From an uncultured Treponema sp. (GTDB lineage: Bacteria > Spirochaetota > Spirochaetia > Treponematales > Treponemataceae), in assembly GCA_946410085.1 (NCBI GenBank), contig CAMJZA010000010.1:1-64000 (forward strand): DNA of 64,000 nucleotides, in the 5' to 3' direction. A program made the translations under genes and the position numbers. Shown here piece after piece: positions 57,140-64,000 of this stretch (its first letter is position 1; each line of letters opens with the position of its first letter). Under the pieces are notes generated by a model. The model ran no database searches, had not been told where the DNA came from, and saw only the letters and a list, made by a program, of their open reading frames with translations.

Positions 57140-58666
57140 ATGTCTGAAGCGAGATCTGTTTTTGATGCGGTAAACGCGCTTACCGGTTATGGACTGGTAA
57201 CCGGCCTCATAGAAAAAGAAGATGTCATCTATACGAAGAACCGCCTGCTGGAGCTGCTCCGGCTGGACGGCTTTGAAACTGCGGAACAGGCGGAAGCCCT
57301 GCCTGCGGTGGAAATCACCGACCTTGAGGGGATCCTGAAGGACCTGCTGGACTATGCGGCGTCAAAAGGGCTTTTCCCTGATGAGGGCGTCGTATACCGG
57401 GACCTTTTTGATACGAAACTGATGTCCTGCCTTGTTCCCCGCCCCTCGTACGTTGAGGCGGAGTTCCTGAAGCGCTTCAAGAAATCATCGAAAGACGCAA
57501 CGGACTGGTTCTATAAGTTCAGCCAGGACACCGACTACATCCGCCGCTACCGGATCTGCAGGGACGTCAAGTGGAAGACCCGGACCGAGTACGGCGACAT
57601 TGACATCACGATAAACCTTTCCAAGCCGGAAAAAGACCCCAAGGCAATTGCCGCCGCCCGTAACGCGCCGCAGGGGGGCTATCCTGCCTGCCTTTTGTGC
57701 AAGGAAAACGTCGGCTACGCTGGCCGGGTGAACCACGCCGCCCGCCAGACCCACCGGATCATCCCCCTCCGCCTGTGCGGAACGGAATGGGGCTTCCAGT
57801 ATTCTCCCTACGTCTACTATAACGAGCACTGCATCGTGTTCAGCTTTGCGCATACGCCCATGGTCATCGGCCACGAGACCTTTGCCAGCCTCTTTGACTT
57901 CATCAAGCTTTTCCCCCATTATACGGTCGGAAGCAATGCCGACCTGCCGATCGTCGGCGGTTCCATCCTCTCGCACAACCACTTTCAGGGCGGCTGCTAC
58001 GAATTCCCGATGGCACGGGCGGACTATGAGGAGTCGTTTACAGTGTCGGGCTTTGACGACGTGAAGTGCGGCATCATCAAGTGGCCCCTTTCGGTCATAC
58101 GGCTCACCGGCAGGAACAGCGAACGGCTCGTGCAGCTTGCAGACAAAATCCTGCTGAACTGGCGGGGCTACAGCGATAAGGACGCCTTTATCTTTGCCGA
58201 AACGGACGGCGAAAAGCACAATACGATTACGCCGATTGCCCGCAAGCGCAACGGCCTGTACGAGCTTGACCTTGTCCTGCGCAACAACATTACGACGGAA
58301 GAACACCCGCTCGGCGTCTTTCATCCCCATGCCGACAAGCACCACATCAAGAAAGAGAACATCGGCCTCATCGAAGTGCTGGGGCTGGCAATCCTGCCTG
58401 CCCGCCTCAAGAAGGAACTGTCCGACCTGGCGAATGCAATCGTGCAGGGGCGGGACATTGCAGCGGACCCGGAGCTTGCCAAGCATGCCGACTGGGTCAG
58501 GGACATCCGCGCAAACTACGGCTGCCTGACAAGGGAGAACGTGGGGCAGATCCTGAAGGTCGAGACAGGAAAGGTCTTTGCGGCGGTCCTTGAAGACGCC
58601 GGCGTGTACAAGCGGACCGAGGCGGGAAAGGCCGCATTCAGGAAGTTCATCAGGACATTCGCATGA
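57140..58666 (+). CDS. galT: Galactose-1-phosphate uridylyltransferase, class II
   Basis: A 508-residue class II (Firmicute-type) GalT, which exchanges UMP between UDP-glucose and hexose 1-phosphate in the Leloir pathway. Hallmarks include GGYPACLLCKENVGYAGRVNHAARQTHR, the HIP-like NEHCIVFSFAHTPMVI, and IVGGSILSHNHFQGG. Class I enzymes are about 350 residues, so the length also fits class II. Start ATG 57140 is preferred, as the ATG at 57110 sits in the -10 box; the site before it (CGGGTG) is weak. asnA follows about 65 nt after, in the same direction, and may share the transcript. Confidence 0.92.
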   Translation: MSEARSVFDAVNALTGYGLVTGLIEKEDVIYTKNRLLELLRLDGFETAEQAEALPAVEITDLEGILKDLLDYAASKGLFPDEGVVYRDLFDTKLMSCLVPRPSYVEAEFLKRFKKSSKDATDWFYKFSQDTDYIRRYRICRDVKWKTRTEYGDIDITINLSKPEKDPKAIAAARNAPQGGYPACLLCKENVGYAGRVNHAARQTHRIIPLRLCGTEWGFQYSPYVYYNEHCIVFSFAHTPMVIGHETFASLFDFIKLFPHYTVGSNADLPIVGGSILSHNHFQGGCYEFPMARADYEESFTVSGFDDVKCGIIKWPLSVIRLTGRNSERLVQLADKILLNWRGYSDKDAFIFAETDGEKHNTITPIARKRNGLYELDLVLRNNITTEEHPLGVFHPHADKHHIKKENIGLIEVLGLAILPARLKKELSDLANAIVQGRDIAADPELAKHADWVRDIRANYGCLTRENVGQILKVETGKVFAAVLEDAGVYKRTEAGKAAFRKFIRTFA

Positions 58667-58733
58667 AGCTGCCGGGATAGCGTGCAGATAGAGAACGTAA
58701 TAGAAGAATTCTAGATAGAGAAGGAAATACCGT

Positions 58734-59771
58734 ATGGCAAACGTGCAGATACCGGCTGGTTATAAGCCGCTTTTGAACGAGAAGGAAACCGAGCACGCAA
58801 TCGTGCTGATTAAGGACTTTTTTCAGCTGTCGCTTTCGACGGCGCTCAACCTGACCCGCGTGACGGCGCCGCTGTTCGTGCAGTCCGGGCTGGGAATCAA
58901 TGACGATCTGAACGGCGTGGAGCGGCCGGTCCGCTTTCCCGTCAAGGACATGGGCGAGCGGCAGCTTGAAATCGTCCACTCGCTTGCAAAGTGGAAGCGG
59001 CTCAAGGTAACCGAGCTGGGCCTGGGGCGGGGCTTCGGCATCTACACCGACATGAACGCAATCCGTGCCGACGAGGATCTGGACAACCTGCACTCGCTCT
59101 ACGTGGACCAGTGGGACTGGGAGCTGTGCATCGAGGAAAGGGACCGGACGGTGATGTTCCTGAAGGAAACCGTCGGCAAGCTGTACGCCTGCCTCAAGCA
59201 GACCGAGTTCTACATCTATGACAATTACGAGCACATTGAGCCGATCCTGCCGGAGCACATCACCTTCATCTATGCCGACGACCTGCAGAAAGCCTATCCC
59301 CACCAGACGCCGAAGGAACGGGAGGCAATCGTGACGAAAAAGTACGGTGCGGTCTTCCTGATCGGCATCGGAGGCAGGCTGGGCGACGGGTCCATCCACG
59401 ACGGCCGTGCGCCCGACTACGACGACTGGATTACCGAGAGCGGTGACGGGCACCGGGGCCTGAACGGCGACATCCTCGTGTGGAACCCGGTCCTGAACTC
59501 GGCGATGGAGCTTTCTTCCATGGGAATCCGCGTGAGTCCCGAGTCGCTGACGGCCCAGCTTGCCGAGCGCGGCTGCCCGGAGCGGGCGGAACTGGCGTTC
59601 CACAAGAAGCTCCTGTCCGGTCAGCTGTCCCAGACCCTGGGCGGCGGCATCGGCCAGAGCCGCCTGTGCATGTACTTCCTGCGCAAGGCCCACATCGGCG
59701 AAATCCAGGTCAGCACCTGGCCGGAGGACATGCAGGCGCAGTGTGCCGCCGCCGGAATCCGCCTCCTGTAG
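58734..59771 (+). CDS. asnA: Aspartate-ammonia ligase (asparagine synthetase A)
   Basis: A 345-residue enzyme that makes asparagine from aspartate, ammonia and ATP. It aligns over its whole length with AsnA, with ARVTAPLF-type (TRVTAPLFVQSGLGINDDLNG), DMNAIRADED, DQWDWE, and GGIGQSRLCMYFLRKAHIGEIQ visible. The family is related to class II aminoacyl-tRNA synthetases. Length (E. coli 330) is normal. A site AAGGAA lies 7 nt before ATG 58734. Confidence 0.96.
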   Translation: MANVQIPAGYKPLLNEKETEHAIVLIKDFFQLSLSTALNLTRVTAPLFVQSGLGINDDLNGVERPVRFPVKDMGERQLEIVHSLAKWKRLKVTELGLGRGFGIYTDMNAIRADEDLDNLHSLYVDQWDWELCIEERDRTVMFLKETVGKLYACLKQTEFYIYDNYEHIEPILPEHITFIYADDLQKAYPHQTPKEREAIVTKKYGAVFLIGIGGRLGDGSIHDGRAPDYDDWITESGDGHRGLNGDILVWNPVLNSAMELSSMGIRVSPESLTAQLAERGCPERAELAFHKKLLSGQLSQTLGGGIGQSRLCMYFLRKAHIGEIQVSTWPEDMQAQCAAAGIRLL

Positions 59772-59849
59772 GAAGGAGCCGCCTTTTCCCCTCAGAAACG
59801 CATTTCCCCGGCACGCCGGTCCGAACAGCTTCGAACCGGTGTGAAAATG

Positions 59850-59878
59850 TTGAAAATTTTGCCTGCATCGTGTATAAT
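59850..59878 (+). promoter_or_regulatory. Promoter of hybrid histidine kinase
   Basis: TTGAAA (59850-59855), a 17-bp spacer and TATAAT (59873-59878). The leader of about 21 nt has AAGGAG. Confidence 0.8.
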
Positions 59879-59905
59879 GAAACGAATAAGGAGTAGGCGG
59901 TTTCA

Positions 59906-62900
59906 ATGGAGAAACTGGAGTACAAGGAAAGGGGCGCAAACAGCCAGCTTCTCACACAGTGCGGTGCATTGATGAACAGGCCGCTGCGGACGGACGAAAA
60001 CGTGAGCAGTGCCCTTTCCGTTCTGGGATCGGCGCTTGAGGCGTCGAGAATCGGCCTGTTCGTAAAGGAGACGCCGGATTCCATCCTTCAGCTCTTTGAG
60101 TGGAGCCGCGAGAAAGGCTTTTCCGCCTTCGGTTCATCCAACGTATTTCTGACGGGCAAGGCAGCGAAAGAGTGCCTGTCCATGTCCGGTTCCCTCCTGT
60201 ATAACGAGGATGACATCGGCCGCATGGATAAGCACGTGTTCGAGGCGTACGGACTCCTGCTCAATCACACGGCAAAATCCATCCTTGCGCTGCCGCTCGA
60301 ATGGAACGGCTGCATGAGGGGCTTCATCGGCATAGAAGACCCTTCTGCCGAAAAAGTTTCCCAGCTTTCTGCCTTTCTGCTTTCCGCCCCCTATATCATA
60401 CTGGAGCCCGTCATAAGGGAGCAGGAAGAAATTCGGCTTAAGCGGGCGCTTGCCAGCCTGTCCGACCGGAAGCTCGTGTATGAGATGACGGCGGAGAACG
60501 CCAAGCTGATCGTCTTTGAGACGGACCTCGTAAAGAAAGTAACTGTTGCCGTTGACTCCCCCTATTCACGCCGCTTCATGCGGAAGGCAGGCTTTCCCAA
60601 GCTCATGCAGGATCCCGTTGCAGTCCTTTCTTCCCACACCGACGAGGAGGGGAAGCAGGCATTTTCAACGTGTCTGAGGCAGGTCATGCAGGGTCAGAAA
60701 GACGCCGGATGCAGCTTCCGCCTTTCCCTGCAGACAGGGGAGGAACCGCTGTTCATCAAGGCGAACCTGTACGGCGCCTGCAACAGGACCGGGCAGGTGG
60801 TCAAAGTCTATTCAGTGCTCCAGGACATCAGCGACTATGTCCGCAGCGAGGAACTGCTGAAGGCGGAAAGCGAGCGTGCCATTGAGCTCAAGCGGCGCGA
60901 GGACGAGCTTTCGGCCATGAAGAACCGCGAGCTGGAACTCCTGCAGAAGCACAAGATCGCAATAGACTCCCTTGAGTTCATCCTGTGGGAGATGGACCTG
61001 TATGCCGAGAGCATGATTCCCATGCCGTCCCCCTTCTTTGAAAAATGCCGGAAGCTCTACAACATTCCCGCCGATGATGCTGCCATTCCCGATTACCTCT
61101 ACCACATGCTCGATACCGAGGATCAGCTGCGGGTCAAGAAGATGTTCACGAGCCTGCGGCAGGGACGGCGCTATACGATGGACGTGCGGTTAGCGACGGA
61201 AAAGGGCGGTGTGGTGCGGACCTTCCGCCTTGCCGCGACGCCGTCCAAGAGCGAGGCAGGGGACTGGGACAGCGCGGTTGCCACGACCTACGACGTAACC
61301 GACCAGCTGGTAAAGAGCAGCGGCTACGAGCAGGAGCTTGCCTACTTTACCCTTTCGCGCGATGACAGCGTCATGATGTCGACCCGCGTGAACCTGACGA
61401 TGAACAGCTTCATCGACTGCTATCCAGCCCTGCCGCCTGAAACAAAGGGCTTGTCCTATGATGCAATCGTTGCCCGGGGCAAGGGCCTGGAAGGCTACCT
61501 GAAAGACGGGCGTCCTTCTTCCGAAGTCGTCTCCCGCTCCTTCCTCCTCAATGAATGGGCGAACGGCAGGACAAAGAACTCGTACGTCATCCGCTATACG
61601 GGACAGGGTTCCGTCAAGTGGTGCCGGGCAGATATGCGCCTCATGGAGAACCCCGGTACGAAGGACGTGGAATGCTTCTTCTACCTGACTGACGTGACGC
61701 GGAACGAGCTGATGACCCGGCTGCTGGAGCGCCTGGGTGATGTGGTCTACGAGTTCATCGGCATCATGAACCCTGCCAACAATACGATCGGCTTCATCGG
61801 TCACTCCGATTACGATGACCTGCAGTATATCGACTACGATGCATTTGTTACCCGGGAGCTGAAAGAGCATGTTATCCTGCAGGGAACGGAGCAGGAATTC
61901 CGGGACGAGGTTTCCTTTGCGTCCATTCAGAAGGAGCTTGCCGCGGATTCGCATTTTTCCCGGATTATCACCTGGGCGGGCAGGAACGGTGAACCGCTGC
62001 GCAAGATGGTCCAGTACTTCTATCTGGATCCGGGGAGGGAGCTCATCCTCTGCTGCCTTACGGACGTGACCGATCAGTACCGGCAGGACCAGATGCGCCT
62101 GCTGGAAGTCGAAGACGCCCTGCACCGTGCCGACGTGGCGAACCGGGCCAAGTCCGAGTTCGTTTCCCGCATAAGCCACGACATCCGCACGCCGATCGGT
62201 GCCGTCCTGAACCTGACTCAGTTTGCCGAGGAGGACATCGGGCATGAGGACAAGCTGATCGATGATCTTGCCAAGATAAAGACGTCCGGCCGCTTCCTCC
62301 TCTCGCTCATAAACGATGTCCTTGACATCTCCAAGATAGACTCCGGCAAGATTGAACTGCTGCCCGAAGCCTGTTCCTATGATGCCTTCATCGACGAGAT
62401 AAGCAACCTGCTGGAGTCCATGTGCTACGACAAGGGGCTTGACTGCATCATCAATGCGGCTCCCCCGCAGGTACGGGCCTTCATGGCCGACAAGGTGCGC
62501 CTGAATCAGGTGACGCTCAACCTGCTTTCCAATTCCGTCAAGTACACTCCCGCCGGAGGGGCGGTCAGTTTCTTTGTGGATCAGGAAGTCCGTTCCGGGG
62601 ACACGGTCATCCTGCACATCTGTGTTGCCGACAACGGCATCGGCATGACCGAAGAATTCCAGCGCAAGATGTTCGATGAGTTTACCCAGGACAGCAAGAA
62701 CCCCCTGCGCGACAAGACGACGCCGGGTACGGGGCTGGGCCTTTCCATCGTGAATAAGATGGTGCAGCTGATGGGCGGTCAGATCAAGGTGTTCAGCAAG
62801 GTGGGAAAGGGCAGTTCCTTCCTGGTCAGCATACCGATGCGTATTGCCGACGAGAAGAATGTCAAGAACACCGCAAAGAAAACGACCGCCGGAGCGGATG

Positions 62901-63295
62901 CACCGATTGCAGCGACAATCCTGCTCGCCGAAGACAACCTGATAAACAAGGAAATCGCCGAGCGTATCTTTACCAAGATGGGCGTGACCGTGGAGCATGC
63001 CGACAACGGTGAAGAAGCGGTTACCCTCTTTTCCGGTGCTGCGCCGGGGCATTTTGATATCATCTTCATGGACATCCAGATGCCCAAGCTGGACGGCTAT
63101 GGGGCAACGAAGGCCATCCGTGCCCTGGACAGACCGGATGCGCAGAAGATACCGGTCGTTGCAATGACGGCAAATGCCTTTGCGGATGCAGTGCAGAAGG
63201 CGAAGGATGTGGGGATGGACGAGTACGTTACCAAGCCGCTAGACCCCGACCGGATCCGGGAGGTCCTGCAGGACCTGCTGGCAAAGCGCCGCTAG
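59906..63295 (+). CDS. Cytosolic multi-PAS hybrid histidine kinase
   Basis: An 1129-residue sensor. Residues ~15-170 form a GAF-like domain, and about 200-740 hold several PAS-like units. The kinase core begins with the H-box SRISHDIRTPIGAVL (His758), then N-box LNQVTLNLLSNSVKYTP, G1 DNGIGMTEEF and G2 GTGLGLSIVNKMVQLMGG. A C-terminal receiver from about residue 1005 has acidic residues in LLAEDNLINKE, the phospho-acceptor Asp1056 in FMDIQMPKLDGY, and the conserved Lys in EYVTKPLD. No membrane helix is seen, so the signal is intracellular. No output regulator is nearby. It is convergent with trkA. Confidence 0.93.
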   Translation: MEKLEYKERGANSQLLTQCGALMNRPLRTDENVSSALSVLGSALEASRIGLFVKETPDSILQLFEWSREKGFSAFGSSNVFLTGKAAKECLSMSGSLLYNEDDIGRMDKHVFEAYGLLLNHTAKSILALPLEWNGCMRGFIGIEDPSAEKVSQLSAFLLSAPYIILEPVIREQEEIRLKRALASLSDRKLVYEMTAENAKLIVFETDLVKKVTVAVDSPYSRRFMRKAGFPKLMQDPVAVLSSHTDEEGKQAFSTCLRQVMQGQKDAGCSFRLSLQTGEEPLFIKANLYGACNRTGQVVKVYSVLQDISDYVRSEELLKAESERAIELKRREDELSAMKNRELELLQKHKIAIDSLEFILWEMDLYAESMIPMPSPFFEKCRKLYNIPADDAAIPDYLYHMLDTEDQLRVKKMFTSLRQGRRYTMDVRLATEKGGVVRTFRLAATPSKSEAGDWDSAVATTYDVTDQLVKSSGYEQELAYFTLSRDDSVMMSTRVNLTMNSFIDCYPALPPETKGLSYDAIVARGKGLEGYLKDGRPSSEVVSRSFLLNEWANGRTKNSYVIRYTGQGSVKWCRADMRLMENPGTKDVECFFYLTDVTRNELMTRLLERLGDVVYEFIGIMNPANNTIGFIGHSDYDDLQYIDYDAFVTRELKEHVILQGTEQEFRDEVSFASIQKELAADSHFSRIITWAGRNGEPLRKMVQYFYLDPGRELILCCLTDVTDQYRQDQMRLLEVEDALHRADVANRAKSEFVSRISHDIRTPIGAVLNLTQFAEEDIGHEDKLIDDLAKIKTSGRFLLSLINDVLDISKIDSGKIELLPEACSYDAFIDEISNLLESMCYDKGLDCIINAAPPQVRAFMADKVRLNQVTLNLLSNSVKYTPAGGAVSFFVDQEVRSGDTVILHICVADNGIGMTEEFQRKMFDEFTQDSKNPLRDKTTPGTGLGLSIVNKMVQLMGGQIKVFSKVGKGSSFLVSIPMRIADEKNVKNTAKKTTAGADAPIAATILLAEDNLINKEIAERIFTKMGVTVEHADNGEEAVTLFSGAAPGHFDIIFMDIQMPKLDGYGATKAIRALDRPDAQKIPVVAMTANAFADAVQKAKDVGMDEYVTKPLDPDRIREVLQDLLAKRR

Positions 63296-63377
63296 ACTGC
63301 GGTTTCAGGCGGACTGCCGGGACGCTGCAGGAGGCGCCAGCACGCATCTGCAGTCCGTCAGGCTGTCCCGCAGTCCT

Positions 63378-64000
63378 TTAGGCTGTTCCGCTGAAGCGTT
63401 CCAGTACCTTTTTATTCCCCGTTTTCTCTATGAGGACCAGATGGTCTCCCGCGTTGAGGATTGTATTTCCGCCGGGAATCTCGTAGTCTTCTGCCCCGAC
63501 TTTCTTGATGAGCAGCAGAAGGTATTCTCCCGCTTTTGCAATGTCCTTCAGCGCCTTGCCGGAGAACTTGCTTGATGACGGCAGGTCGCACTCGACGAGT
63601 TCGAAGGCGCCGTTGGCGACGGTGTGGATGCCGGTGACGTTCTTGCCGTGCAGGTGGCTCATGATGCTGTCGACGATGGTATCGCGGAGGGGAATGGGGA
63701 CTTCGACGCCCAGCTTGCGGGCTATGTCGGCAAACTGGGACTGGGCAACGAGGGCAATCGCCTTTTCCACGCCGAGCGATTCCATGTAGGCGGAGATGAT
63801 CATGTTCATCTCGTGGTTGTGGGTCGCCGCAATCAGCAGGTCAAACTTGTCCAGCCCTTCTTCCTTGACCATGTTTTCGTCGGTAATGTCCCCGCAGAGG
63901 ACCTTGGCGTTCGGGAACAGGTCGCAGGCTTCCTTGCTCCGCTCCTTGTTGCTGTCCACGATGACAAGATTGTTCATGTTCTTGTTTGCGGCGCTGTCAA
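63378..64000 (-). CDS. trkA: Trk potassium uptake protein TrkA, C-terminal part (5' end beyond window)
   Basis: The open frame continues to the window edge, reading DSAANKNMNNLVIVD before the internal Met at 63977, so the gene is not starting here. The visible ~207 residues include the second Rossmann NAD-binding domain (NNLVIVDSNKERSKEACDLFP, VLCGDITDENMV, DLLIAATHNHEMN) and the RCK-C regulatory domain (GKALKDIAKAGEYLLLLIKK, GGNTILNAGDHLVLIEKTG). It gates a TrkH/TrkG potassium channel. TrkA is about 450-460 residues, so roughly half lies outside. Confidence 0.92.
   Translation of the reverse strand, partial: DSAANKNMNNLVIVDSNKERSKEACDLFPNAKVLCGDITDENMVKEEGLDKFDLLIAATHNHEMNMIISAYMESLGVEKAIALVAQSQFADIARKLGVEVPIPLRDTIVDSIMSHLHGKNVTGIHTVANGAFELVECDLPSSSKFSGKALKDIAKAGEYLLLLIKKVGAEDYEIPGGNTILNAGDHLVLIEKTGNKKVLERFSGTA

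Noticed and set aside
61190-63052. A 620-codon minus-strand open frame inside the hybrid kinase gene
   Set aside because: High-GC antisense shadow; the plus strand encodes complete histidine kinase and receiver motifs.
1-64000. tRNA, rRNA, insertion sequences, phage genes, replication origin
   Set aside because: Looked for while reading both strands; no cloverleaf-like tRNA ends, transposase motifs, integrases or DnaA-box clusters were noticed.

Overview
The window is a gene-dense stretch of a bacterial chromosome, moderately high in GC, with short intergenic gaps and consensus sigma-70-type promoters. It most resembles a Treponema-like spirochaete. That rests on relaxed-lipobox lipoproteins, a LysM/coiled-coil lipoprotein pair, a BspA-type repeat lipoprotein, pyruvate formate-lyase fermentation, and the AsnA, class II GalT, SlyX and CstA gene set. 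It is an inference from gene content, because there is no rRNA or tRNA to anchor it. I saw no insertion sequence, prophage or CRISPR array.

Layout: 1-3030 (minus) trpE and a trpGD fusion. 3267-3392 an apparently free-standing small RNA. 3479-5005 a polyprenyl-phosphate glycosyltransferase with two small membrane subunits, probably a lipid-linked sugar synthase and flippase. 5160-8650 (minus) pyruvate formate-lyase and a cytidylate-kinase-like/BON protein. 8756-9994 a repeat-bearing lipoprotein, then a MATE exporter, a PAS-GGDEF protein (minus), CstA with a small partner gene (minus), an AraC regulator and a nitroreductase. 17222-24215 one long amino-acid catabolic operon: an ornithine-cyclodeaminase-family enzyme, a P-II-like signal protein, RidA, an APC permease and a four-part flavin/iron-sulfur dehydrogenase. 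24327-32651 a secreted protein, an alpha-2-macroglobulin and an ATP-grasp enzyme. 32800-38715 an AlbA/ATPase regulator and a minus-strand operon (phosphohexomutase, exonuclease, TPP enzyme). 39175-48705 an ABC-transporter-dependent surface glycan cluster with a WbdD-like methyltransferase, fused glycosyltransferases and Wzm/Wzt. 48779-55026 a PC4-like protein, two envelope proteins, an orphan LolD-like ATPase, SlyX, a PfoR-like permease and an AAA/DUF4143 ATPase. 55315-64000 a FAD protein, GalT, AsnA, a large hybrid histidine kinase and the C-terminal part of TrkA.

Three genome-scale habits stand out. First, at least seven genes on both strands have a well-spaced promoter whose -10 box ends only 6-9 nt before the start codon, so their mRNAs should be leaderless or nearly so. 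Second, at least five intergenic gaps carry tandem arrays with an exact unit length of 22, 23 or 32 bp, each with its own sequence, and two of the 23-bp arrays are recognisably related. Third, a transcription-terminator hairpin sits in the leader of the catabolic operon, and that operon encodes its own P-II paralogue without the usual uridylylation tyrosine. This suggests nitrogen-status control of amino-acid oxidation and is the best candidate for an undescribed system here.
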